A stretch of DNA of 64,000 nucleotides from Citricoccus sp. K5 (GTDB taxonomy: Bacteria; Actinomycetota; Actinomycetes; Actinomycetales; Micrococcaceae), in assembly GCF_902506195.1 (NCBI RefSeq), contig NZ_LR732817.1, positions 3,377,407-3,441,406 of the forward strand. The letters run 5' to 3'. Shown one piece after another: positions 35,094 to 42,728 of this stretch. Position 1 is the first letter of the stretch, and every line of letters starts with the position of its first letter. A model generated the notes under the pieces. That model did no database searches, had not been told where the DNA came from, and was given only the letters and a program-made list of their open reading frames with translations. Both the position numbers and the translations under genes were made by a program.

Positions 35094-35407
35094 GCTACCT
35101 TGCGCTCGCCGGGCTCTTCCTGCTGCTCCCGGTGGCCGTGGCCGCCTACGCCACCTGGCGCTGCCGACTGGGGTGGCAATGGTGGGCCGCCACCGCGCTG
35201 ACCATCGCCGCGCTCGTGGTGCTGACCGTGGTGTTCGACAATCTCATGATCGCCGCCGACCTGTTCCGGTACAACGAGGAACTGCTCACCGGGTGGCGGG
35301 TGGGCCTGGCCCCGGTCGAGGACCTGGCGTGGCCGGTCGCCGCGGGGCTTCTGCTGCCGGCGGTCAGCGCCCTGCTGTCCAGGTCAAGACGGGAGGTGGA
35401 GGCATGA
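35090..35407 (+). CDS. crtYf: C50 carotenoid epsilon/gamma-cyclase subunit (CrtYf/CrtYh type)
   Basis: This is the second cyclase subunit (105 aa), with three hydrophobic helices, FDNLMIAADLFRYNEELLTGWRVG and the conserved acidic motif LAPVEDLAWPV. It starts with a GTG overlapping the crtYe stop and ends in an ATGA overlap with crtEb. The two subunits act together on the elongated C50 chain. Confidence 0.9.
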   Translation: MSYLALAGLFLLLPVAVAAYATWRCRLGWQWWAATALTIAALVVLTVVFDNLMIAADLFRYNEELLTGWRVGLAPVEDLAWPVAAGLLLPAVSALLSRSRREVEA

Positions 35408-36288
35408 CGGCCACGGCCACCGCCCCGGAGGCGGCCCGCCAGCTGTTCGGGTCCTCCCGCCCGATCAGCTGGGTCAACACCGCCTATCCGTTCGCCGCGG
35501 CGTACCTGATGGCCGGCGGCGGCTCCACGCTGGAGCTGATCGTCGGCACCCTGTTCTTCCTGTTCCCGTACAACCTGTTGATGTACGGGATCAACGACGT
35601 GTTCGACTACGAGTCCGACCTGCGCAACCCGCGCAAGGGCGGGGTGGAGGGCATCGTCCTCTCCGACCGGTGGCACCGGCTGACCCTGTGGTCCGCCGGG
35701 CTGCTCTCGCTGCCCTTCGTGGTGTACCTGCTCATGGCCGGCAGCCTCGTGTCCGGCGTGGTGCTCGCGGTGGCGCTGGCCGCCGTCGTGGGATATTCGG
35801 CCCCACGGATCCGGCTGAAGGAACGTCCGCTGCTGGACTCCATGACCTCGTCCACGCACTTCGTGGGCCCCGCGGTCTTCGGGCTGGCGCTGGCCGAGGC
35901 CCCGCCGACCCTGACCGTGGTGGCCTCGATGGTCGCGTTCTTCTTCTGGGGCATGGCCTCGCAGGCCTTCGGTGCGGCACAGGATGTCACCGCGGACCGG
36001 GAGGCCGGCATCGGCTCCATCGCCACGGCGCTGGGGGCCCGCGGAGCCGTCCGCACCGCCGTGGTCCTCTACGCTGCCGCCGGACTCGGCATGCTGCTGA
36101 CCGGGTGGCCCGGTGCATTGGCGGGGGTCCTGGTGCTGCCATACATCGCCAGTATCCTGCCGTTCCGGTCCCTGCCGGATGAGCGCTGTGAGGAGGCGAA
36201 CCGGGGCTGGCGGCGGTTCCTCTGGCTCAACATGGTGACGGGATTCCTGGTGACCCTGCTGCTGATCTGGATCGCCCGTGGCGGCTGA
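35404..36288 (+). CDS. crtEb: Lycopene elongase, UbiA-type prenyltransferase
   Basis: This membrane prenyltransferase (294 aa, about eight helices) adds DMAPP units to lycopene to give flavuxanthin-type C50 carotenoids. The UbiA Asp motifs are NDVFDYESDLRNPRKG (about residues 60-75) and QDVTADREAGIGSIATALG (about 195). The order crtE-B-I-Ye-Yf-Eb matches Corynebacterium/Arthrobacter. Micrococcus luteus places its elongase before the cyclases. The ATG overlaps the crtYf stop. Confidence 0.92.
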   Translation: MTATATAPEAARQLFGSSRPISWVNTAYPFAAAYLMAGGGSTLELIVGTLFFLFPYNLLMYGINDVFDYESDLRNPRKGGVEGIVLSDRWHRLTLWSAGLLSLPFVVYLLMAGSLVSGVVLAVALAAVVGYSAPRIRLKERPLLDSMTSSTHFVGPAVFGLALAEAPPTLTVVASMVAFFFWGMASQAFGAAQDVTADREAGIGSIATALGARGAVRTAVVLYAAAGLGMLLTGWPGALAGVLVLPYIASILPFRSLPDERCEEANRGWRRFLWLNMVTGFLVTLLLIWIARGG

Positions 36289-36898
36289 GGCGAGTGCCAG
36301 CCGCGCGGCACGCCTGTGGCAGGAGGCCGTGCGGATGCTGCGGGTGGACGGACCGCTGCCCGCCCGCCTGGTGGCCGACGCCGCCGCCCTGCTCACGCTC
36401 TTCAGCCTGATCCTCGGGCTGTGGGACAGCGGGGTGGCCGTGGCCCTGTACTCCCTGGTGCTCCTGGGCCAGACCGTGGTCCGCTTGGCACCGCTACGCG
36501 CGACTGTCCAGGCTGGAACCGCCATCATCCTGCTGGCCGCCGCCTGGGCGGCCCTGCTGGACGCGTACCAGCTGATCCCCTGGCTCGACCTCGCCATGCA
36601 CGTGGTGGCCACCGGCCTCCTGGCCGCCATCGGCGCCGCCGCACTGTTGGGCGGCGGCTGGCTGCAGACGGGGCCCGCAGCCACCCGAGCCGTCCGCGCC
36701 GGCCAGACGCTGCTCACCGCCGGATTGGGCGCCCTGCTGGCGGTGCTCTGGGAGCTGGGCGAGTGGTTCGGCCACACCCTGCTCGATCCCGCCATCCAGG
36801 TCGGCTATGAGGACACGGTGGGTGACCTGGCCGCCGGGGTGCTCGGTGCGCTGCTGGCCGGGTTGCTGCTGGACCGGCTCGTGAAGGACGGGCCGTGA
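36278..36898 (+). CDS. Carotenoid-operon membrane protein of unknown function
   Basis: The protein (206 aa) has about six hydrophobic helices, a conserved-looking LLDAYQLIPWLDLAMHVVAT and LWELGEWFGHTLLDPAIQVGYEDTVGDLAAG. The latter stretch resembles DUF2238/YjdF-like proteins. It starts at a GTG overlapping crtEb by 11 bases and ends in a GTGA overlap with the glycosyltransferase, so it belongs to the operon. A role in carotenoid export, modification or membrane placement is only a guess. Confidence 0.7.
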   Translation: MAAEASASRAARLWQEAVRMLRVDGPLPARLVADAAALLTLFSLILGLWDSGVAVALYSLVLLGQTVVRLAPLRATVQAGTAIILLAAAWAALLDAYQLIPWLDLAMHVVATGLLAAIGAAALLGGGWLQTGPAATRAVRAGQTLLTAGLGALLAVLWELGEWFGHTLLDPAIQVGYEDTVGDLAAGVLGALLAGLLLDRLVKDGP

Positions 36899-37698
36899 CC
36901 TTGAGCCCGGAGACGCACGGTTCAGTACCGGTGCCAGTACCGGCGCCGGCGCGGGAGCCGGTGAGTGTGGTGATCCCGGCCCGGGACGATGCGATCCTGT
37001 TGGACCGGTGCCTGCGCGCCCTGGCCCAGCAGACCGTGGCTCCGGCCGAGGTGATCGTGGTGGACAACGCCTCCGTGGACGCCACGGCGGCCGTGGCCGC
37101 AGCCCATGGGGCGCGCGTGCTGATGGAACCGATGGTCGGCATCTGGGCCGCGGCCGCCACCGGTTACGATGCCGCCGAAGCCCCGGTCATCGCCCGTCTT
37201 GACGCCGACTCATTGCCCCGGCACGACTGGGTCGAGCAGATTACCGAGGCCATGGCGCAGCGTCCGGAGGCAGCCGCGATCACCGGTTGGGGCCGGTTCG
37301 TGGACCTGCCCCGGCCGATCGGGATCCCTGCGGCGGCGGTGTATCTGGGCGCCTATTACGCCCTCGGCTACGCGGCGACCGCCCGCGCGCCGTTGTGGGG
37401 TTCGAACATGGCCATCCGCCGGTCGGTCTGGTGGGAGGTGCGGGAGCGGGTGCACCGTACGGAGCGGGAGGTGCATGACGACATGGACCTGGCCCTCGCG
37501 TTGGGTCCCCACCACATCGTGGCCACCGTGCCCCGCATCGTGGTGGGGGTCTCGGCCCGCTCACTGCACGGGATGGCCCAGCTCGGCCGCCGCTTCCAGC
37601 GTGCCCTGCGGACCCTGTCCCTCAATTGGTCGCGGATGCCCCCGTGGGAGCGGTGGGCAGCCCGGCTCAGGCCCCACTCCACGAAGGCGGCGCGTTAA
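36895..37698 (+). CDS. Family 2 glycosyltransferase, possible carotenoid glycosyltransferase
   Basis: This GT-A fold enzyme (267 aa) has VSVVIPARDDAILLDRCLRAL, the nucleotide-sugar Asp in VIVVDNASVD, the DxD-like ARLDADSLP and the acceptor-side EVHDDMDLALALGPH. It has no clear membrane anchor. As last gene of the crt operon it may glucosylate the terminal hydroxyls of the C50 carotenoid, as CrtX is proposed to do in M. luteus. Its stop overlaps that of the convergent DNA glycosylase. Confidence 0.85.
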   Translation: MTLSPETHGSVPVPVPAPAREPVSVVIPARDDAILLDRCLRALAQQTVAPAEVIVVDNASVDATAAVAAAHGARVLMEPMVGIWAAAATGYDAAEAPVIARLDADSLPRHDWVEQITEAMAQRPEAAAITGWGRFVDLPRPIGIPAAAVYLGAYYALGYAATARAPLWGSNMAIRRSVWWEVRERVHRTEREVHDDMDLALALGPHHIVATVPRIVVGVSARSLHGMAQLGRRFQRALRTLSLNWSRMPPWERWAARLRPHSTKAAR

Positions 37699-38201
37699 CC
37701 CGGCCGCTCCCACGACTCAATGGCGCCCGGAACCACCTCGAACAACGGGTGGACCTGCGGCGCGCTGATACCGAGCAGGCCCTCCAACCGTTCCGGGGTG
37801 CGCTGGCCGATCTTGGCCAGGAGATGCTGCCACTCGTAGGCGACCTGGCCGTCCGTCACCGGGATCCGGGCCACCGGCGGCCGGGGGAGAGCGGCGGAGG
37901 ATTCGTCTGCAGCAAGGTCCCGGCCGGCGTCGGGATGGTCCGACGCCGGCCTGCCGGGTCGGTCGATCCGGGTCACGTCGAAGTTGTAGCCGCGTTCGGT
38001 GGCCTCCTCCGCCGTGATGTGGAGGAAGGCGCCGATCGCGGCGGCGGGGTCCGGGTGCGCACGGAACCTCACCAGCTGCGGGTGCGAACGATAGCCCTTG
38101 GTACGCCCGGCCAGCACGGCCTGGGCGAGCAGCGCCTCACGCCACGCGCCGGTGAGCCCCTGGCGGTCCAGGTATCGGGGTTGGAGACTCCACAGGCGCA
38201 T
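37695..38201 (-). CDS. Pyrimidine-dimer DNA glycosylase family protein (DenV type)
   Basis: The protein (168 aa) begins MRLWSLQPRYLDRQGLTGAWREALLAQAVLAGRT and contains YRSHPQLVRFRAHPDPAAAIGAFL and VTDGQVAYEWQHLLAKI, the landmarks of the T4 endonuclease V family in Actinobacteria. It would excise UV-induced dimers. I use the ATG at 38201. An extension to 38264 adds non-conserved residues. Sitting tail to tail with a photoprotective carotenoid operon, it may share a light-stress niche. Confidence 0.85.
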   Translation of the reverse strand: MRLWSLQPRYLDRQGLTGAWREALLAQAVLAGRTKGYRSHPQLVRFRAHPDPAAAIGAFLHITAEEATERGYNFDVTRIDRPGRPASDHPDAGRDLAADESSAALPRPPVARIPVTDGQVAYEWQHLLAKIGQRTPERLEGLLGISAPQVHPLFEVVPGAIESWERPG

Positions 38202-38356
38202 AGGTCCATCATCGCGCACCCAGCTGACCGCACGCACGTGCACCGATTCGTGATGTCCCGCCATGTCACCCGGCCGATCCAGCCTTTTATCTCGATGATC
38301 AACATGGTTACGCTCGAAGTACTTGCACGAGGATCACCCCACCCGAGGAGAGACCC

Positions 38357-39172
38357 ATGGATGCCACTGCCCCACGGACCACCGGCCTCGCGATGCCGTT
38401 GCTGGTGCTCGTCAGCGGGATCGTCGCCACCGCCGGGGCGTTCCTCGGCAGCGGGGTACTCGGCGGCACGCCGATCGCCGAGGCGGCGGGTGGGTGGCTG
38501 AATGAGGACTCCACGCCGTTGGCGCCGGCCTCCGGGGCCTTCCGCATCTGGTCCGTGATCTACCTGGGGTTGCTCGCCTACTCTGTGTGGCAGCTGCTGC
38601 CCGCCCAGCGCCGGTCAGATCGGCAACGACTGCTGCGGCCGTGGGCCGTGGTGGCGATGCTGCTCAACGCCGCGTGGATCTGGGTGGTGCAGTTCGGCTG
38701 GCTGAACCTGAGCTTGATCGTCATCGTGGCGCTGCTCGCGGTGCTCGGCCGCATCCTGATGCTGCTGGTCCGCACCGCATCGGAGGGCCGGACAGATGCC
38801 CTGATCACGGACGGGACCTTCGGGCTGTACCTCGGCTGGGTCACCATCGCCACCGTGGCGAACACCTCTGCCGTGCTGGGCGCTGCCGGCTTCGACGGTC
38901 TCGGGATTCCGGTCACGGTGCTGTCCTCGGTGGTGCTGGCCGTCGCCGCGATCATCGGGGTGGCCACGGCCTGGCGCAGTGGCGGGAAGATCGCGCCCGC
39001 CCTGGCCCTGACCTGGGGCCTGGTCTGGATCACGGTGGGCCGTCTGGACGGCGGGCTGGAATCGACCGGCACCGCGGTGGCTGCGGGAATCGCGGCGGCC
39101 GCGGTGCTGGTGGCGGCAGTGGTGTTCCGGAGTCTGACGGCGCGAGTAGACCCGGAGTCTGGGCGGCAATGA
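38357..39172 (+). CDS. TspO/MBR-family (tryptophan-rich sensory) membrane protein
   Basis: This membrane protein (271 aa) has seven or eight predicted helices and the TspO-like core APASGAFRIWSVIYLGLLAYSVWQ, AAWIWVVQFGWLNLSL, LYLGWVTIATVAN and ALTWGLVWITVGRL. It is longer than classic five-helix TspO (about 160 aa). TspO binds porphyrins, and its Rhodobacter homologue lies in a carotenoid gene cluster (crtK). Here it lies just beyond the crt operon. GAGGAGAGA precedes the ATG. Confidence 0.8.
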   Translation: MDATAPRTTGLAMPLLVLVSGIVATAGAFLGSGVLGGTPIAEAAGGWLNEDSTPLAPASGAFRIWSVIYLGLLAYSVWQLLPAQRRSDRQRLLRPWAVVAMLLNAAWIWVVQFGWLNLSLIVIVALLAVLGRILMLLVRTASEGRTDALITDGTFGLYLGWVTIATVANTSAVLGAAGFDGLGIPVTVLSSVVLAVAAIIGVATAWRSGGKIAPALALTWGLVWITVGRLDGGLESTGTAVAAGIAAAAVLVAAVVFRSLTARVDPESGRQ

Positions 39173-39357
39173 GGCGGAGGTCAGCCCCCTGTCTGCGGTG
39201 CTGTTGAGGACCGAGTCGGCTTCCTCGTCGCAGATAGAACAGATCACCGCCGCCGGCATCATCGACGTGCTGGCCCCGGAACCCACCGCACGGCTGCGCG
39301 GTACACCCGGCCAGGTCCGGACCTACGATGGAGGACCATCATCGGAGGGAGCTCGTC

Positions 39358-40758
39358 ATGTCCGAACAGTCCGCATCAGCCGGAACGGCCGGTGCACCGG
39401 TCGCCACCCACGGCAAGACCCCGAAGAAGGCGGCACTGGCCGCGTGGATCGGCTCCGCTCTGGAGTACTACGACTTCGCCGTCTACGGCACGGCCGCGGC
39501 CCTGGTGCTGAACCACCTGTTCTTCCCGGAGGACGCCTCCCCGGGCGTCGCGATTCTGCTGTCCATGGGCACCGTGGGGGTGGCCTACGTGGTGCGGCCT
39601 CTGGGCGCGCTCATCATGGGACCGCTCGGGGACCGGATGGGCCGGAAGTTCGTATTGATGCTGACCCTGTTCATGATGGGCGGGGCCACCTTCCTCGTCG
39701 GCTGCCTGCCGACCTATGAGCAGGCCGGACTGTGGGCTCCGGCCCTGCTGGTGCTCTGCCGGATCATCCAGGGGATCTCCGCCTCCGGGGAACAGGCCAG
39801 CGCCATCTCCGTGTCCCTGGAGCATTCGGAGGAGCACCGCCGGGCCTTCACCACCAGTTGGACGCTGCAGGGCACCCAGTTCGGCACGCTGCTCGCGACC
39901 GCCGTCTTCATCCCCTTCACCACCCTGCTCACCGAGGAGCAGTTGTTCTCCTGGGGGTGGCGTGTCCCCTTCTGGCTCTCGGCTGTGGTGGTGGTCGTCG
40001 CCTGGGTGATCCGCCGCCGGCTGGAGGAACCGCCGGCGTTCGAGGAGTCCAAGTCCCATCTGCCGGAGGAGAAGCCGGCGACCCCGCTGAGCCTGATGGT
40101 GAAGTTCCACAAAGCCGCCGTGGCCCGCATCGCCTGCGCGGCCATGATCAACACCGTCAACGTGGTGTTCCTCGTCTGGTCGCTCTCCTTCGCCACCTCG
40201 GTGGTGGGCCTGGACCGCTCCACCATGCTGACCGTGGCGGTGGTGGCGAATGCCGTGGCCCTGGTGGCCATCCCGCTGGGCGCACTGCTGGCGGACAGGA
40301 TCGGACGCAAGCCGGTCTTCATCGCCGGCGTGGTGGGGCCCGCCGTGATGATGTACCCCTATCTGGGGGCCGTCGCAGCGGGGGACTGGGCCTTGATCTT
40401 CGTCTACGGCGCCATCCTCTCCGGCTGCCTCTACTCGCTCTCGAACGGCATCTGGCCCTCGTTCTACGCCGAGATGTTCCCCACCCGGGTCCGCGTCACC
40501 GGCCTGGCCATGGGCACCCAGATCGGCTTCGCGGTCTCCGGCGGCCTCACCCCGATCGTCGCCTCGGCCGTGGCCGGCGCCCAGGGCACCAACTGGCTGG
40601 CCGTGTCCCTGGTGGTCAGCCTCGCCTGCCTGATCTCCGTGGTGGCGGCATTGACGGCCAAGGAGACCAAGGACAAGACGCTGGCGGGCATCGACGAGTT
40701 GCACACCACGCGCACCGAGGCCGCGGAGCTGGCCAAGCTGGACCGCACTGCCCCGTAG
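39358..40758 (+). CDS. MHS-family MFS metabolite:H+ symporter
   Basis: This twelve-helix transporter (466 aa) has the MHS hallmarks AAWIGSALEYYDFAVYGTAAAL, the loop GPLGDRMGRKFVLM and CRIIQGISASGEQASAISVSLEHSEEHRRA. These match the shikimate, ketoglutarate and betaine permeases, but the solute cannot be read. GGAGGGAGC precedes the ATG at 39358; an upstream GTG frame does not have one. The preceding 185 bp contain no recognisable gene. Confidence 0.9.
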   Translation: MSEQSASAGTAGAPVATHGKTPKKAALAAWIGSALEYYDFAVYGTAAALVLNHLFFPEDASPGVAILLSMGTVGVAYVVRPLGALIMGPLGDRMGRKFVLMLTLFMMGGATFLVGCLPTYEQAGLWAPALLVLCRIIQGISASGEQASAISVSLEHSEEHRRAFTTSWTLQGTQFGTLLATAVFIPFTTLLTEEQLFSWGWRVPFWLSAVVVVVAWVIRRRLEEPPAFEESKSHLPEEKPATPLSLMVKFHKAAVARIACAAMINTVNVVFLVWSLSFATSVVGLDRSTMLTVAVVANAVALVAIPLGALLADRIGRKPVFIAGVVGPAVMMYPYLGAVAAGDWALIFVYGAILSGCLYSLSNGIWPSFYAEMFPTRVRVTGLAMGTQIGFAVSGGLTPIVASAVAGAQGTNWLAVSLVVSLACLISVVAALTAKETKDKTLAGIDELHTTRTEAAELAKLDRTAP

Positions 40759-40776
40759 TCCGGGCCGGGGTCCTCC

Positions 40777-40790
40777 GTCACATGTGACGT
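40777..40790. promoter_or_regulatory. 14-bp perfect palindrome upstream of the truncated amidotransferase genes
   Basis: CGTCACATGTGACG is a perfect palindrome between the transporter stop and TACACT (40811-40816), a plausible -10 for the following small gene. It may be an operator. Confidence 0.4.
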
Positions 40791-40888
40791 GCTCCAGGTC
40801 ACTTCCTTGGTACACTAAACGTCACCCATTCGTGTTAACGGTCAAGCAGCGGCCGCGAACTCTTCGGACGACTCTCGAGGAGGCCTTC

Positions 40889-41026
40889 GTGCCCATCGCT
40901 GTTCCACTGACCACCACCCTGAGCGTCCCCTGCCGTGGGGCGGCTACGCTCTCCGAGTCCGCCCGGACCCCGTGGCTACGCGGACTGCCAGTGCTCAGGG
41001 CCTCATCCATCCTGCGGAGGATGTGA
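40889..41026 (+). CDS. Small 45-residue open frame coupled to the amidotransferase-like gene
   Basis: A GTG at 40889 follows GAGGAGG with a 5-base gap and opens a frame of 45 codons rich in Arg, Ser, Thr and Leu, ending at 41026 only two bases before the next start. The next gene's GGAGG lies inside its last codons, so translation of the two would be coupled. No family is recognised. It may be a leader peptide. Confidence 0.45.
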   Translation: MPIAVPLTTTLSVPCRGAATLSESARTPWLRGLPVLRASSILRRM

Positions 41027-41028
41027 CG

Positions 41029-41748
41029 GTGGGCATTGCCGGCGAGGTCTCTGTCCGCGGGGCGTGGGCCGATACTGCCAGTGTGGACCGGATGATCCAG
41101 GCCATGGACGCGTCGGGGGACGCGGGCGGGCCAGCGGATCCGGGCATCTGTGACTGGGGTTGGGTGGCGGTGGGCCATCGTCCGACCGAGACCGGCGAGC
41201 AGTCCGGAGTCACGGCCCAGTCGATGCTCGACGAGCGGTTGGGCTGGTGCCTGATGTTCGACGGTCGGCTGGACAACGGCACGAACCTGCATGCGGAGCT
41301 GAGCGAGTGCTTCCCGTTCCGGTCGGGCTCGGACGCCGAGGTGGTGCTCGCGGCCTACCACCGGTGGGGCGAACACTTCGTGGACCACCTGCAGGGGGTC
41401 TTCGCCCTGGCCCTGGTGGATGCCCCTCGCGAGAAGGTGCTGCTGGCCCGGGACCGGCAGGGGACCCGGCTGCTGTACCTGGGCACCGCGGCCGGACGGC
41501 TGCGTTTCGCCTCCACCCTGCCTGGCCTGCTGGCGGCGGACGGTACCGAAACCTCGGCCGACCGGACCGCACTCGAACATGAGTTGGACCACCGCCGCAT
41601 GGTTCCGGCCCCGCCGTCGAATCTCGGCGGTGTCACGTTGCTGCCGCCTGCCACCCTCCGTGTGCTCGAGGCCCGCGGCCGTGCCCGGGACCGGGGCTTC
41701 CACGACGGTGAGGCCGTGCCGCGGCTCGGAGGCGTCGGAAGGAGTTGA
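41029..41748 (+). CDS. Truncated class II glutamine amidotransferase-like protein lacking the catalytic Cys
   Basis: The protein (239 aa) aligns by eye with the N-terminal glutaminase domain of AsnB/N-acetylglutaminylglutamine amidotransferase: LGWCLMFDGRLDNGTNLHAELSE, SDAEVVLAAYHRWGEHFVDH, GVFALALVDAPREKVLLARDRQG, GRLRFASTLPGLLA. The true start is likely GTG 41029, eight bases after GGAGG, giving MGIAGEV where functional enzymes have MCGIAGE, so the nucleophile Cys2 is absent. The synthetase domain (about 350 aa) is missing. It is either a pseudogene or a repurposed non-catalytic domain. The open frame and good ribosome site argue for expression. Confidence 0.75.
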   Translation: MGIAGEVSVRGAWADTASVDRMIQAMDASGDAGGPADPGICDWGWVAVGHRPTETGEQSGVTAQSMLDERLGWCLMFDGRLDNGTNLHAELSECFPFRSGSDAEVVLAAYHRWGEHFVDHLQGVFALALVDAPREKVLLARDRQGTRLLYLGTAAGRLRFASTLPGLLAADGTETSADRTALEHELDHRRMVPAPPSNLGGVTLLPPATLRVLEARGRARDRGFHDGEAVPRLGGVGRS

Positions 41749-41783
41749 GCTGCAGCTATCACAGCTCCCGGGGTGGCTGGGGG

Positions 41784-42728
41784 CTACGAGGGCGAGCCGC
41801 CCGGTGAGGTCAGCCGGTCCGAGGCCGCGAAGGTGTGGTGGGCCACCAGGGGGGCCAGCTCGGGCTGGTGACGTTCGATGATCCTCCGGACGGCGTTCTC
41901 CGCGGAGGGCCCCAGGCCGTCATAGAACAGGGCGGTGGCCGCGGCCGCGCGCCGCAGCGGCGGCTCCTCCGGCAGCAGGGCATTGGGAAGCCGGGGGTCC
42001 TGGTGGACGAGCGGCCGCCATTCGGAGAGGACCTCCGTGCGCAGGCGCAGGGCCTCCACGCCCGTGGGCCACTGGTCCCCGAGGTCCCGGGCCCGGGCCT
42101 CCCACCGCAGGGCGAAGGACAGGTACTCCTCGTCCAGGGCGTCCGCATCGAAGGCCCGCCGCAGCTCCAGGGGCGAGACGAAGTCCGGCAGCCGGGCCCC
42201 CTCGAACAAGGAGACGAGTGTCAGCACGGGTTCGTCGCCCTGCTTCAGGTGGGCGAACGCCTCTTCGGCGTGGCTGCCCGGTTTGATCCACACCCCGTCA
42301 TTGAGGTGCCCGAACCGGAGTTGGCGCAGGGTGTCCCGCACGGCCCGGCGCAGGGGGGCCGCGGTCTCCGGCACCCGGTAGGTGATGATCGTCCACGTCC
42401 CGTCCCAGGGGCGCTCGCGGTGCGCTTGGAAGATCCGCTCGACGCGCTGCGCCTGCGTCTTCCGGCTGCCGGCGTGGACGGCGTAGGAGGTGCGCCGACC
42501 GTCCTTATGGGCCGCGAGGAACCCCCGCTGAGCCAGCCGCTGGATGGCGGCCCGGGCGCTGGAGGGCGTGATCTCGAGGGCCCCGAGCAGTTCCACCAAG
42601 GCGCTGGAGGGCAACGGTTCGCCGCGGCCGAACCAGTAGTCGCCGAGCAGCACCGTGAGCATGCGCTGCGGTGCCACGCCGGATTGGTAGCGGGGGAGGT
42701 TCCCGCGGCTCGGATCCCTGGGGCTCAC
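41784..42728 (-). CDS. PaaX-family transcriptional regulator (copy 1)
   Basis: The protein (314 aa) has an N-terminal winged helix (QRMLTVLLGDYWFGRGEPLPSSALVELLGALEITPSSARAAIQRLAQRGFL) and the PaaX core (WTIITYRVPETAAPLRRAVRDTLRQLRFGHLNDGVWIKP). Its C-terminal domain ends in LFYDGLGPSAENAVRRIIERH. PaaX represses phenylacetate genes and is released by the CoA thioester. Here it overlaps the P450 upstream by GTGA, so its own synthesis depends on that operon. The GTG at 42728 was chosen; the longer frame is a shadow of the P450. Confidence 0.88.
   Translation of the reverse strand: MSPRDPSRGNLPRYQSGVAPQRMLTVLLGDYWFGRGEPLPSSALVELLGALEITPSSARAAIQRLAQRGFLAAHKDGRRTSYAVHAGSRKTQAQRVERIFQAHRERPWDGTWTIITYRVPETAAPLRRAVRDTLRQLRFGHLNDGVWIKPGSHAEEAFAHLKQGDEPVLTLVSLFEGARLPDFVSPLELRRAFDADALDEEYLSFALRWEARARDLGDQWPTGVEALRLRTEVLSEWRPLVHQDPRLPNALLPEEPPLRRAAAATALFYDGLGPSAENAVRRIIERHQPELAPLVAHHTFAASDRLTSPGGSPS

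Noticed and set aside
39173-39357. A possible small gene between the TspO-like protein and the transporter
   Set aside because: No frame has both a ribosome site and plausible codon use.
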